A stretch of DNA of 64,000 bases from Paracoccus tegillarcae (lineage in GTDB: Bacteria; Pseudomonadota; Alphaproteobacteria; Rhodobacterales; Rhodobacteraceae), in assembly GCF_002847305.1 (NCBI RefSeq), contig NZ_CP025408.1, positions 2,811,001 through 2,875,000 on the forward strand, read 5' to 3'. Below, piece after piece: positions 36,895-48,021 of the stretch. Numbering within the stretch: position 1 is the stretch's first letter; every line of letters starts with the position of its first letter. The notes beneath the pieces are model-generated. The model made no database searches. It was not told the DNA's origin and saw only the letters and a list, made by a program, of their open reading frames with translations. A program made the position numbers and the translations under genes.

Positions 36895-37773
36895 TCAGCT
36901 ATCGGCGGCGATTTCCGCCAGCAGGAACTGGCGGAAGGCGCGGATCGTGGGGCGGTTGCGGCGTGCCTCGGGATAGACCAGCCAATAGGCCTTGCCGTTG
37001 CCGGCCAAGAGTTGAAAGGGCTGGATCAGGCTGCCGCTGGCCAATTCATAACGGAAAAAGCGCGGGCTGAGCATGGCGACGCCCTGATCGGCGATGGCGG
37101 CGCGGGCCTCGTTGACCTGAGTGCCAAGCACCGGGGTCTGGCGCGAATAGCAAGCGCATGAGGTTACGCCCGCCTTTTTGATCCACAACTCCCAATTTGG
37201 GTCCTGCGGATCAATCCATGGCAGGTCGCGCAGCTGTTCGGGCGTCTCGAGGCAGCAGGTCTTGAGCAGGTTTGGCGACAGCATCGGTGTCACCTCGAAA
37301 TCGAACAGGTGCTGGGCCGTCAGGCCGGGCCAGTCGCCGTCGCCGTGGCGGATGGCGATGTCGACATCGTCATGAGCGAAATCGACCAGTCTATCATTGG
37401 CATCCATCTTGATGCTCAGCGCAGGGTGTTCCATCTGAAACCGCCCCAGACGTTCCCCCAGCCAGTTGCCGGCCAGCGTGATCGGTGAACTGATCGACAG
37501 GGTTTTGCCACTGTCTGTCGGATCGGCATAGGCGTGGCGCAGGATCTTAAAGGCCTGGCTGGTGGGCGCCGATAGCTGCGTTCCAAGCCGTGTGAGTTGC
37601 AGGGCGCGCGGTTTGCGCAGGAACAGCGGCGTGCCAAGCCGTTCCTCCAGCAATTTGATCTGATAGCTGACCCCGGCCTGGGTCATCCCCAACTCGGTTG
37701 CAGCCTTGGTAAACGAGAGGTGGCGGGCGGCGGATTCAAAGACCCGGATCGCGGCAAGTGGCGGGAGTTGCAT
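36895..37773 (-). CDS. LysR-family transcriptional regulator, GcvA type
   Basis: 292 residues. The N-terminal winged HTH reads LPPLAAIRVFESAARHLSFT then KAATELGMTQAGVSYQIKLL, the GcvA/AmpR subgroup pattern. An effector-binding domain follows, with DVDIAIRHGDGDWPGL. Targets are unknown. It converges on the dehydrogenase gene and is divergent from the small unknown gene at 37889, which is a candidate target by position. Confidence 0.9.
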   Translation of the reverse strand: MQLPPLAAIRVFESAARHLSFTKAATELGMTQAGVSYQIKLLEERLGTPLFLRKPRALQLTRLGTQLSAPTSQAFKILRHAYADPTDSGKTLSISSPITLAGNWLGERLGRFQMEHPALSIKMDANDRLVDFAHDDVDIAIRHGDGDWPGLTAQHLFDFEVTPMLSPNLLKTCCLETPEQLRDLPWIDPQDPNWELWIKKAGVTSCACYSRQTPVLGTQVNEARAAIADQGVAMLSPRFFRYELASGSLIQPFQLLAGNGKAYWLVYPEARRNRPTIRAFRQFLLAEIAADS

Positions 37774-37888
37774 AAGTGTGGCTTATATACGGTTGCGGCG
37801 CTTTTGTTGGAGTGCTGAGCGAATAGATAGCACGATCAGGATATGGATCAACCGCCTGCATCAGTCAGGCTTTAGGAGGAAACATATC

Positions 37889-38221
37889 ATGCAGGTCAAT
37901 CTTCTGGCAGCCGGTCAGCCTTCGGCGCTGACGACGTGGTTCGCGCAATGGGTTCAGCGCCGGGCCGAGAAAAACCGGCGTTTCAAGGTGCCGGGCCATC
38001 TGTTGCGCGGGAACGAAAGTCGCTCGCGCCCGACCATGCGCGACACTGATCGCGATCTTTCGCATGCCCTGGCGGATGTGCCGGAGCATCTGCGCAGCGA
38101 TCTTGGGCTCGATGGCGGTGCGAGGTTGCGCCCGAGCTCAGAGCAGAGCGTCAGCATGTGGGAACTGGGCGGCAGCATGGTCTACTACGACCGCATTATC
38201 GGGGCGGCTGATCGGCGCTGA
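37889..38221 (+). CDS. Small basic protein of unknown function
   Basis: 110 residues from ATG 37889, with a strong AGGAGG about 10 bases upstream that decides this start over the open frame from 37706. It is arginine-rich in the first half (FAQWVQRRAEKNRRFKVPGH), with a central DRDLSHALADVPEHLRSDLG segment recalling the short L-x-D-I-G-L tail of DUF1127-like proteins, and a hydrophobic/aromatic end. There is no signal peptide. Its stop abuts the convergent aminotransferase stop. The family is not recognised. Confidence 0.7.
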   Translation: MQVNLLAAGQPSALTTWFAQWVQRRAEKNRRFKVPGHLLRGNESRSRPTMRDTDRDLSHALADVPEHLRSDLGLDGGARLRPSSEQSVSMWELGGSMVYYDRIIGAADRR

Positions 38222-39859
<1,638 letters not shown>

Positions 39860-39867
<8 letters not shown>

Positions 39868-40141
39868 GGTAGATGACAACCGCTTGCGGCGTTTGCGCAT
39901 GCGCAGTTGGCGGCGCGGCATGAAAGAAATGGACCTGATACTGGGTCCGTTTGCAGATGGCCCCCTGGCCGCACTGCAAGGGGACATGATCGCGCAATAC
40001 GAGGCGCTGATGGGTGAGAATGATCAGGACCTCTATCGCTGGATCACCGCCCGAATTTCGGGGCGCGACGAAGGCCCCGAGGCGCTGGCGCCGCTGCTGG
40101 ATGTCATCGCCCGTCACGCGAGCGACCGGCTGCATGGTTAA
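39860..40141 (+). CDS. sdhE: FAD assembly factor SdhE (succinate dehydrogenase flavinylation)
   Basis: 93 residues. The R-G-x-x-E motif essential for flavinylation is present in SWRRGMKEMDLILGPFAD. The all-helical family length is normal. It helps attach FAD covalently to SdhA in the cytosol. It overlaps the HTH gene, a common arrangement in Rhodobacterales. Confidence 0.93.
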
Positions 40142-40251
40142 TGCAACAATGTGAATTTTAGACAAAGCGGGAACAAACCGGCGGCCGATTAACTGAAGAT
40201 TCGTTTTTGTCGGTCAGTGTCATTTTCCAGAAGATCAGATCAGGACGGATA

Positions 40252-40773
40252 ATGACGATGCTTGCACCAGCGCGACGGGAATTTCCGCAGTCGTCGCCCC
40301 TCGTTTTAGAATCGACGGCGGCGACCGCCTACCTAGAATGCTTGCAACAGTTGGAGCGTTTGCACCGGCTGATGCACGATCTGGTCAAGGACGAATTCGA
40401 ACGCCTTGGCCGACATGACCTGAACCCCGTGCAGGCGTTGATCCTGTACAATCTGGGCGAGGCAGAGGTGTCGGCGGGGGAATTGCGATCCCGCGGCATG
40501 TATCAGGGCAGCAATGTCAGCTATAATCTGAAAAAGCTGGTGACGATGGGCTATGTTCACCATGAGCGCTGCGATCTGGATCGCCGCTCGGTTCGTGTGC
40601 GACTGACCGAGGCCGGGCAGGACGTGCGCCAGATCGTCCTCGACATGTTTCACGGCCATGCCGCGCAACTGGCGGTGTCGGGGGTTCTGGATGATCCGCC
40701 CCTGGATCAGGTGAACCTGCAGGCACGTCGGATCGAACGCTATTGGACCGAGCAGATCCGCTATATCTATTGA
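40252..40773 (+). CDS. MarR-family regulator, LdtR-like
   Basis: 173 residues from ATG 40252, chosen with AGGACGG upstream over an in-frame start at 40207. There is a winged helix with RLMHDLVKDEFERLGRHDLN, LRSRGMYQGSNVSYNLKKLV as the recognition helix, and HHERCDLDRRSVRVRLTEAG as the wing. The recognition helix and overall length match LdtR, which controls L,D-transpeptidase and osmotic-stress genes in Rhizobiales. Function here is inferred from similarity. Confidence 0.82.
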   Translation: MTMLAPARREFPQSSPLVLESTAATAYLECLQQLERLHRLMHDLVKDEFERLGRHDLNPVQALILYNLGEAEVSAGELRSRGMYQGSNVSYNLKKLVTMGYVHHERCDLDRRSVRVRLTEAGQDVRQIVLDMFHGHAAQLAVSGVLDDPPLDQVNLQARRIERYWTEQIRYIY

Positions 40774-40793
40774 TGGTTTTCCGAGTAAGCGGA

Positions 40794-40830
40794 AAGACCC
40801 GCGCGGTTCGCGCGGGTCTTGTTGCTTTCT
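40794..40830 (+). terminator. Rho-independent terminator after the MarR gene
   Basis: An 11-base perfect stem, AAGACCCGCGC (40794-40804) with GCGCGGGTCTT (40810-40820) and loop GGTTC, is followed by GTTGCTTTCTT. It separates the MarR gene from the convergent gloA. Confidence 0.8.
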
Positions 40831-40910
40831 TCATAACAGTTTGCTGCGCCGCGATGCGTGGCTGACATACGCCGGGTGCGGTCAGCGCGGCTGATGCAGC
40901 AGCGTGCGCC

Positions 40911-41339
40911 CTACCAGTGGCCGGTGTTTTCCATGCTGGCCCAGGGTTCCTGCGGCGGCAGATGGTCGCCTTCCTGCAGCAGTTCGATCGAGATGTTATC
41001 GGGGCTGCGCACGAACGCCATATGTCCATCGCGTGGCGGGCGGTTGATGGTAACGCCGGCATCCTTCAGCAATTGGCACATCTCGTAGATATTCTCGACG
41101 CGGTAGGCGAGATGCCCGAAATGGCGGCTGTCGCTGGGCAAGGCGTCATCGCCGTCCCAGTTATACGTCAACTCGACCGGGCAGTCGGGCTGATCCGGCG
41201 GCGCCATGAAGACCAGCGAAAAGCGGCCGTCCTCGTTGTCGATGCGACGGGTTTCCTCAAGACCGAGCAGCTGGAAGAACTGCATCGTCTTTTCGAGGTC
41301 CTTCACGCGGACCATGGTGTGCAGATAGCGGACTTTCAT
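40911..41339 (-). CDS. gloA: Lactoylglutathione lyase (glyoxalase I)
   Basis: 142 residues. The four metal ligands line up with E. coli glyoxalase I: His7, Glu56 (PVELTYN), His76 (FGHLAYRV) and Glu119 (NISIELLQ). It isomerises the methylglyoxal-glutathione hemithioacetal to S-lactoylglutathione. It is a single gene. It fits the glutathione reductase elsewhere in the window. Confidence 0.96.
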   Translation of the reverse strand: MKVRYLHTMVRVKDLEKTMQFFQLLGLEETRRIDNEDGRFSLVFMAPPDQPDCPVELTYNWDGDDALPSDSRHFGHLAYRVENIYEMCQLLKDAGVTINRPPRDGHMAFVRSPDNISIELLQEGDHLPPQEPWASMENTGHW

Positions 41340-41481
41340 GAGACCTCCGATCCTGTTCTTTTCAGCGGCAGAGTGACACGGCCCGGATGCGGGGGCAATC
41401 CGATCCCGTTTGCCGCAATTCGGTTGAACGACTCACGCGCGGATGGCACAAGATGATGTGGATCTAGAGGATGTGAACACC

Positions 41482-42393
41482 ATGAATACGCCCGTCACCG
41501 CTGACCAGCAGGCCGAGATTGACGTGCTGCGCGACACCCCGCAGTCGACATTGCGCGCCGTCGCGCCGGGGATGGAGCAGCACCTTTATACCGCCCATCC
41601 GGTGCTGGACCACGGTTTCGTGCGGGTTGTCGACTATATGGGCGACGACGCGGCGATCTGTCAGGCTGCGCGCGTCAGCTATGGGCGCGGCACGAAATCG
41701 GTCCAGAACGATGAGGGGCTGATCCGCTACCTGATGCGGCACTGGCACTCGACCCCGTTCGAGATGTGCGAGGCCAAGTTCCACGTCAAGCTGCCGGTCT
41801 TCGTCGCGCGCCAGTGGATTCGCCACCGCACCGCCAACGTCAACGAATATTCGGCGCGCTATTCGATCCTTGATCGCGAATTCTATATCCCCGCGCCGGA
41901 ACAACTGGCCGCGCAATCCGACATCAACAATCAGGGCCGGGGCGAGGTACTGCAGGGTGAAGAGGCCGCCCGCGTGCTGGACTTGCTGCGCGAGGATGCG
42001 ATGCGCAGCTATGACCATTACGAGGCGATGCTGTCACAAGACGGGCAGCAGGGTCTGGCGCGCGAATTGGCGCGGATGAATCTGCCCGCGAATATCTATA
42101 CGCAATGGTATTGGAAGGTCGATCTGCACAATTTGCTGCATTTCCTGCGCCTGCGCGCCGACCCCCATGCGCAATATGAGATCCGCGCCTATGCCGACGC
42201 GATGTGCCAGATCGTGGCCGATTGGGTCCCGGCGGCCTATGGCGCGTTCAAGGATTACCGCATGGACGCGGTCAGCCTGTCGGCGCAGGCGGTCGCGGTG
42301 TTGCAGCGGCGTCTGGCGGGCGAGACGGTGACGCAAGAGAGCAGTGGAATGAAGGCGCGGGAATGGCGGGAATTTGAAGAGGTTTGGGGGTGA
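41482..42393 (+). CDS. thyX: Flavin-dependent thymidylate synthase
   Basis: 303 residues from ATG 41482; an in-frame ATG at 41443 would add 13 residues. The ThyX signature R-H-R-T-x5-E-x-S-x-R appears as RHRTANVNEYSAR. The C-terminal nucleotide-binding part contains LHNLLHFLRLRADPHAQYEI. It methylates dUMP to dTMP using methylene-tetrahydrofolate, FAD and NADPH. Its presence suggests that thyA may be absent from this genome. The length is normal for alphaproteobacterial ThyX. Confidence 0.95.
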   Translation: MNTPVTADQQAEIDVLRDTPQSTLRAVAPGMEQHLYTAHPVLDHGFVRVVDYMGDDAAICQAARVSYGRGTKSVQNDEGLIRYLMRHWHSTPFEMCEAKFHVKLPVFVARQWIRHRTANVNEYSARYSILDREFYIPAPEQLAAQSDINNQGRGEVLQGEEAARVLDLLREDAMRSYDHYEAMLSQDGQQGLARELARMNLPANIYTQWYWKVDLHNLLHFLRLRADPHAQYEIRAYADAMCQIVADWVPAAYGAFKDYRMDAVSLSAQAVAVLQRRLAGETVTQESSGMKAREWREFEEVWG

Positions 42394-42484
42394 TCCGCGC
42401 ATTGATCCTGCGGTCACCAATTTAAAGTCGAGGCAGACACCAAGATTGGTGCAACTTGTCCGGGCTGCGATCCGTTTCTAGGGC

Positions 42485-43369
42485 ATGGTTCAACTCACGC
42501 CGCATATTCTGCACCGCTTTGGCCCCGGCGCCTTTGTCGTCGGGCTGGTCACGCTTCTTCTGTCAGGCTGCGGCGGGTCCGATGTTCTGAACGCTCTGGC
42601 ATCGGAACGCGGCGTTGCCGTCCAGCGCGACATTTCCTACGGACCGGAGGATCGGCAGGCCTATGATCTGTACCGTCCGACGAACGTCCAGCCGAAGGGT
42701 CTGGTCATCTTCTACTACGGCGGCAGTTGGGATTCCGGGTCGCGCGGGATGTATGAGTTTCTGGGAACCTCGCTGGCGAAACGAGGCTATGTCACGGCAA
42801 TCCCCGATTATCGTTTGTATCCCGAAGTGACCTTCCCGGCCTTTGTCGAGGACGGCGCGCTGGCGTTCCGGGCGATACGGGCGCGAGTGGGCGACACGGT
42901 TCCGACATTCGTGATGGGGCACAGCGCCGGGGCGCATATCGCGGGTATGATCGCCCTTGCGCCGCGTTATCTGAATGCGCAGGATCTGTCGCCCTGCGGC
43001 TCGATTGCCGGGTTTATCGGGCTGGCCGGCCCCTATGATTTCGAGATCAGCGAACGCTACGGCCCCACCTTCCCGGCGCAGACGCGCAATTTCAGCCAAG
43101 TTCTGCCCTTTGCGAAAGAAGGGAGGCATCCGCCGACGCTGTTGCTGCATGGCACCGCGGACACCACGGTCGAGCCGCGCGATTCCCAACTGCTGGCACA
43201 GGCGCTGCGGGCGAACGGCAACATGGTCGAACTGAAGCTGATGGAGGGCACCGGCCATATCGGGATTGTCGCGGCATTTTCGGGGGCGCTGCGCTTTACC
43301 GCGCCGACGCTGCCGCTGGTGACGGATTTCATGGATCGTATCGCCGCCGATCCGCCGGGGTGTCGCTAG
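42485..43369 (+). CDS. Alpha/beta-hydrolase lipoprotein (carboxylesterase-like)
   Basis: 294 residues. A lipoprotein signal ends in LLLSGC (lipidated Cys29). The hydrolase fold has nucleophile Ser147 in VMGHSAGAHIAGM, DYRLYPEVTFPAFVED like the BD-FAE/hormone-sensitive-lipase group, an acid in LLHGTADTTVEP and a likely catalytic His in GTGHIGIV. The oxyanion segment is FYYGGSW rather than H-G-G-G. It probably acts on esters in the periplasm. It stands at the edge of an IS-rich stretch. Confidence 0.85.
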   Translation: MVQLTPHILHRFGPGAFVVGLVTLLLSGCGGSDVLNALASERGVAVQRDISYGPEDRQAYDLYRPTNVQPKGLVIFYYGGSWDSGSRGMYEFLGTSLAKRGYVTAIPDYRLYPEVTFPAFVEDGALAFRAIRARVGDTVPTFVMGHSAGAHIAGMIALAPRYLNAQDLSPCGSIAGFIGLAGPYDFEISERYGPTFPAQTRNFSQVLPFAKEGRHPPTLLLHGTADTTVEPRDSQLLAQALRANGNMVELKLMEGTGHIGIVAAFSGALRFTAPTLPLVTDFMDRIAADPPGCR

Positions 43370-44124
43370 ACGGACTTGGTCGCCGTTGTTTCAGCGCGAA
43401 CTTAGGCCGGGATCTGCGCTGCCAACCGCCTCAAGCTGAGATGCCCCCAGATCTGTCGACCCTTTGCGTGACAATTCTGGAAACAGGGAGAAGCATGAAG
43501 TTCATCGCAAAATCGATTTACGGACGAGTTCAAAAGGGACGCTGAGGCGCGGGTTTTTGATCGCGGCCATGCGGTCAGCGAGGAGCCCGGGACTGACGGT
43601 TCAAAGTGGCCGCCCCCGACAGGGTTTGGCTAACAGATATCACCTGGATCGAGACCCAGGCTGGCTCTGCCCGTCCGTTATCATTGAACTATTCTCAAGG
43701 TGGGTCGTCAGCTGGTCAGCCCAGTCGCGGATGAGAACTGACCAGGCGCTGCAGGCGCTGCCAACTGCCGTCTGGCGGCGCAAACTCGAAACGCAAGCAA
43801 ACGGACAAAGGCATGCCGTCGCACGTTGACGTCGAGGTCAAGCAGTAGAAACTGAACGAGGCAGGGGGTTAGGAAGCCAGGTGCGGCCCAGTTTGATGCA
43901 ACAGCCCCCATGATACAAAACTGTAGGCAGGTGCATCATATCTGGATGCGATATCTGATACCTGATCGTGCGATAAAGAAACTAAACTGTCGTAGTCCGG
44001 CTTGATTCTTATGACGAAAAATCAGTCGCTTATTTAGATATCAGAGTGTCTCCAAGGCTTGACATTATGGATCAAAAACAACAATCGACATACTAACGTA
44101 ACGTTAAGCCTCAAGGGATCCCTC
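43370..44124. other. Intergenic region with IS3 debris, upstream of the RTX gene
   Basis: Contains the IS3 remnant at 43495-43835. From 43840 to 44124 the sequence is lower in GC and probably carries the promoter of the RTX/Hint gene. AAGGGA lies before its ATG 44125. Confidence 0.5.
43495..43835 (+). pseudogene. IS3-family element remnant (orfA joined to orfB by deletion)
   Basis: At 43515-43590 one frame reads RFTDEFKRDAEARVFDRGHA, the N-terminus of an IS3-family OrfA. At 43630-43660 another frame gives LTDITWIETQAG, and a third continues GWLCPSVIIELFSRWVVSW then MRTDQALQALPTAVWRRK. These last pieces match the rve (DDE) core of OrfB. Most of orfA and the start of orfB are deleted and at least one frameshift is present. 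Confidence 0.8.
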
Positions 44125-47100
44125 ATGCCAACTTTCACCGGTCTTTACCTCGGTACGCTCTACGCGTCCGGGCCCTTCGACCCGACCGAGGGAAACACGA
44201 CCGTCGAAAACCCGGACCGGTTTGAGGACCGCACCTTCGGCTCATCGTCGAACCCGCTATACGAGATGTCGACGGGTGTTGCGGATGCAGGTGCCGTGAA
44301 CATCACCCTCGGTTCAGCCGATCCGGGTGGCGATGGCCTGCTGACGCAGAATAACGCCGGAAGCGTCTACGACGAATTCCAGGTGAACGGCGCGAGCGGC
44401 GGCTATCGCGCTGCCTTCGACATGGGGATCCGCTACGACGCCACCATCACCTATGCGGACGGGTCAACCGCGACGGTCCAGGTCTGGCTTGTTCAGGCTG
44501 AAACCACGGCGGTCAATTCCGCGGCGGGTTCGGCTGGACAGGTTTATGTCTTTCCCGACACCTCTGCCGGCGCAAATGCCGACGCCTTGTCCGCCAAGCC
44601 GATCGCGTCGATTGCGCTGGGATCCCATATCCCGGGTTCAGAGGTCAGCGCCGGGCTGGCGAAATCCAGTATCCTCGCGACCGATTTCAGCTATGACGGC
44701 GTCGTCAACGGGACATCCGGCAGCGACCTGATCGATGGCAATTACCACGAGGCACTTGGAAGCGGCGGAGCCGACCAGGTCGATGGCGGTGACGCCGTTG
44801 TCGGGCAATTCGGCAACAATGATTCCATCAGGGGGCTGGGCGGCAATGACACGATCTTTGCCGGTGAAGGCCGCGACACCGTTTCCGGTGGCACCGGCGC
44901 TGATCAGATTCACGGCGGGGCGGAAAACGACGTTATTACCGGGGATGCCGGCACCGATACGATCTACGGAGATGGTGGCGACGACACCATCAATGCCGGG
45001 TCCGAAAACGACGTTGTGTTCGGCAACGAAGGAAACGATTCGATTCTGGGCGGGGCGGGCAACGACAACCTGTCGGGCGACGGGGTCAGTGACCCGAATT
45101 ATCACACCTATACCGGTTATGTTTTCGGGAACAACTTTCAGGATTCCGGCTCTGTCGCGGCGACCAATTATGACGGGATGCAAATCACCGGCGCAGCGAC
45201 CACGATCACGATCCGCGACGATGACAACACCCTGCTGTCGGACTACCTCAACGAAGAGCAGTTCGTAGACGCGAACCAGGTCGTCCTGATCAACGGCGTC
45301 GAACACAAGGCATTTCTTGAACAGATCGTGACCATGGAGGATCCGGCGACTGGCGAGCAATATGTGTTTGCCCAGTTGGATGTCGATATCAACAACAACG
45401 ATGCCGCTGGCGCGGGCGAACAGGGCAACGTCAACATCCTGCTTTCAGATAATGCGCCGCCGCCGGGCGCGACGCTGGTCTCGGTTTCGGGAACGGCCGT
45501 CAACGATCAAAATCTGGTCTATCCGCCATCATCCAGCGACGACACCATCCTGGGCGAGGCGGGGAACGACACGATCCACGGCCAGGCCGGCGACGACTCG
45601 CTGGATGGTGGTGCGGATAGTGATTCTATCGAAGGCAATGATGGCGACGACACGCTGCTAGGCGGCATAACGGGCGATGATACTCTGCTGGGTGGGTCGG
45701 GCGAAGATTCCATCATCGGCGGCGTTGGTTCGGACAGCATAGACGGTGGCGCCAACAACGACATCATCGACGCCGGAACCGGGGCTGACCAGGTCTTTGG
45801 TGGCAGCGGCGACGATACCATCACTGCAGGCGACGGCAATGATCTGGTCTATGGGGACAGCAACATTCCCGGTAGCCCGCAAGGTTATGAATACAAAGCC
45901 TATTACTTAGGCCAGAACTTCGCGGATCTGCTGCCCGGCCAGGTCGCGCATTATCTTAACGGGATCAATATCACCGGGACGCCGATCACGGTGACGATCA
46001 ACGATAATGACCTGGAACTTCTGACCGATGACAATTCCGCGAATGGGGGCGTAAACGACAGCTTCAGCGACCTCGACCAGACAGTGACGATCAACGGCAT
46101 CACCTATAATGTGTTGCTGGAGCAGCTGGTCACCTATCAGGACCAGTTCGGGAATACCTATCGCTTCGCTCAGCTCGATATCGACTACAACAACGACGGG
46201 ATAGCAAACAACTCGCTCTCGCCCGAACAGGGCTCTCTGCAGCTGCTGCTATCGGATACGCCGCCACCTATTGGTGCCGATTTGACCCTGGTGCCCGGCT
46301 CAATCGACGGCTCGAACGACCTTCTTTATGACGACAACTGGGATGACTCGATCCTCGGCGGGGCTGGCGAGGACACGATCTATGGCGAGAAGGGCAACGA
46401 CACCATCGACGGTGGTGCCGACAATGACACGATCAGCGGCGGCGACGGCAACGACTTGATTTTCGGCGGTGCCGGAAACGACTCGCTGATGGGCGATCTC
46501 GGTAATGACACCATCAACGCCCAGGACGGCAACGACACGGTCCTTGGCGGTGCCGGCGACGACAGTATCCAGGCAGGATCCGGTGACGACAGCCTCATGG
46601 GCGAGGCCGGCAATGACACGATCGATGGCGATGTCGGCATGGATACGATCGAAGGCGGCGCAGGCAGCGACACCCTGCTTGGCGGGGCGGATGCCGACTA
46701 CATCGATGGCGGGGCAGATGCCGACGACATTGCAGGCGGCACCGGCAACGATACCATCTTGGGCGGTACCGGCGCGGATATAATCGATGGTGGCGCCGAC
46801 AACGACAGCATCGACGGCGGTGCCGGCGACGATAGTCTGGACGGTGGCGATGGCGTCGACAATATTTCCGGCGGCACCGGCAGCGACGCGATTACGGCTG
46901 GCCGTGGCGACACCGCGACGGGCGGGGATGATCGGGATACGTTTACGCTTGATGTCAATCAGGTGGGAAGCGGCTCAGTCTTCACAGTCGATGGCGGCGC
47001 CGGCGTCGGCACCACGGCTGACTATGACTCGATCGTCCTTGGGCCCGGCCTGACCTATGCTGGCAATTGGAGCGGAGTGCGTGATGCTGACGACAACTCC

Positions 47101-47793
47101 TGGAGCGGCAGCTTCGACGTCGTCGACGACGCCTCAAATACCTACACCGTCAACTTCACGGAAATCGAGGGGCCGATCTGCTTTGCACGCGGCACCGAGA
47201 TCCAGACCGAGACTGGCGTAAGAAAGGTCGAGCATCTTCGCGAAGGCGACATGCTGATGACCCGTGACAACGGGCCAAAGCCGATATCCTGGATAGGGTC
47301 GCGCGGCTTCGTGAATGATCAAAGCGAAAACGCCAGGAAGTTTTCGCCGATCCTCATCCGCAAGGGTGCGCTTGGCAGCGATCGCCCCAATCGCGATCTT
47401 TTCGTTTCGCCGCAGCACCGGATACTGGTCCGCTCGAAGATCGCACAGCGGATGTTCGGCGAGGACGAGGTGCTGATCGCAGCCATCCTGTTGCTGCAGA
47501 TCGACGGGATCGAGCAGGTCTCGGATTTCGATGAGGTCGAGTATTTCCACATCCTCTTCGATCAGCACGAGATCGTCTATGCCAATGGCGTCGAGGCGGA
47601 ATCCCTGCATACCGGCCCGGAAGCATTGAAGTCACTTCCGCTGGAGGCACGTCAGGAAATCTTCGCGATCTTTCCCCAACTTGCCGAGATGACGGGCGGC
47701 AGCTCGCGAAGCCTCGCCCGGTTCTCGCCAAAGGGGAAAAAGGCACGAAAGCTGGCCGAGCGTCAGCAGATGAAGCGGATGCCGTTGCAGTAA
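44125..47793 (+). CDS. Large RTX calcium-binding repeat protein with C-terminal Hint domain
   Basis: 1222 residues from ATG 44125 (AAGGGA upstream). The N-terminal 190 residues are a distinct beta-rich region. Three blocks of G-G-x-G-x-D-x-U-x repeats lie at about 193-325, 473-587 and 741-935. Two homologous inserts of about 150 residues (322-472 and 582-740), each with L-E-Q-x-V-T...F-A-Q-L-D-x-D...L-L-L-S-D, separate the blocks. A Hint_2 domain begins at Cys1019 (CFARGTEIQTETGVRKVEHL), with FVSPQHRILVRS, and ends near ANGVEAESLH. No signal peptide is seen; type I secretion is expected, but no hlyB/hlyD-like genes are nearby. The Hint part suggests autocleavage. The gene is flanked by IS and integrase debris. 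Confidence 0.9.
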   Translation: MPTFTGLYLGTLYASGPFDPTEGNTTVENPDRFEDRTFGSSSNPLYEMSTGVADAGAVNITLGSADPGGDGLLTQNNAGSVYDEFQVNGASGGYRAAFDMGIRYDATITYADGSTATVQVWLVQAETTAVNSAAGSAGQVYVFPDTSAGANADALSAKPIASIALGSHIPGSEVSAGLAKSSILATDFSYDGVVNGTSGSDLIDGNYHEALGSGGADQVDGGDAVVGQFGNNDSIRGLGGNDTIFAGEGRDTVSGGTGADQIHGGAENDVITGDAGTDTIYGDGGDDTINAGSENDVVFGNEGNDSILGGAGNDNLSGDGVSDPNYHTYTGYVFGNNFQDSGSVAATNYDGMQITGAATTITIRDDDNTLLSDYLNEEQFVDANQVVLINGVEHKAFLEQIVTMEDPATGEQYVFAQLDVDINNNDAAGAGEQGNVNILLSDNAPPPGATLVSVSGTAVNDQNLVYPPSSSDDTILGEAGNDTIHGQAGDDSLDGGADSDSIEGNDGDDTLLGGITGDDTLLGGSGEDSIIGGVGSDSIDGGANNDIIDAGTGADQVFGGSGDDTITAGDGNDLVYGDSNIPGSPQGYEYKAYYLGQNFADLLPGQVAHYLNGINITGTPITVTINDNDLELLTDDNSANGGVNDSFSDLDQTVTINGITYNVLLEQLVTYQDQFGNTYRFAQLDIDYNNDGIANNSLSPEQGSLQLLLSDTPPPIGADLTLVPGSIDGSNDLLYDDNWDDSILGGAGEDTIYGEKGNDTIDGGADNDTISGGDGNDLIFGGAGNDSLMGDLGNDTINAQDGNDTVLGGAGDDSIQAGSGDDSLMGEAGNDTIDGDVGMDTIEGGAGSDTLLGGADADYIDGGADADDIAGGTGNDTILGGTGADIIDGGADNDSIDGGAGDDSLDGGDGVDNISGGTGSDAITAGRGDTATGGDDRDTFTLDVNQVGSGSVFTVDGGAGVGTTADYDSIVLGPGLTYAGNWSGVRDADDNSWSGSFDVVDDASNTYTVNFTEIEGPICFARGTEIQTETGVRKVEHLREGDMLMTRDNGPKPISWIGSRGFVNDQSENARKFSPILIRKGALGSDRPNRDLFVSPQHRILVRSKIAQRMFGEDEVLIAAILLLQIDGIEQVSDFDEVEYFHILFDQHEIVYANGVEAESLHTGPEALKSLPLEARQEIFAIFPQLAEMTGGSSRSLARFSPKGKKARKLAERQQMKRMPLQ

Positions 47794-47805
47794 AAACCGA
47801 CGGCT

Positions 47806-47835
47806 GTTGCGCGGCGGACAGTTCCGCCGCGCAAC
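47806..47835. terminator. Perfect 13-base hairpin after the RTX gene
   Basis: GTTGCGCGGCGGA (47806-47818) pairs exactly with TCCGCCGCGCAAC (47823-47835) around loop CAGT, 12 bases after the RTX stop. There is no T-run on the plus strand, so it may act as an RNA 3' stabiliser or a weak terminator rather than a standard intrinsic one. Confidence 0.55.
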
Positions 47836-48021
47836 AACCACGGACGGCGTTTGGGGAACCTTCATGCTCGCCAAACTGCTTTCATTTCGTCAGATGGAGC
47901 TGTTCACATCGCACGACTGCGGGAACGACTTTTGTCGGGGCGGATGTGGACGAGATTAACAGTCTGTTGAAGAAGGCCACTCTCGACGCGGTTTCGAGAA
48001 CATAATTCGCTTTTCGGCACA

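Noticed and set aside
44701..46930. The many short near-repeats of the RTX region as a CRISPR or DNA satellite array
   Set aside because: The periodicity is that of in-frame nonapeptide codons with frequent variation; there are no constant repeats with unique spacers.
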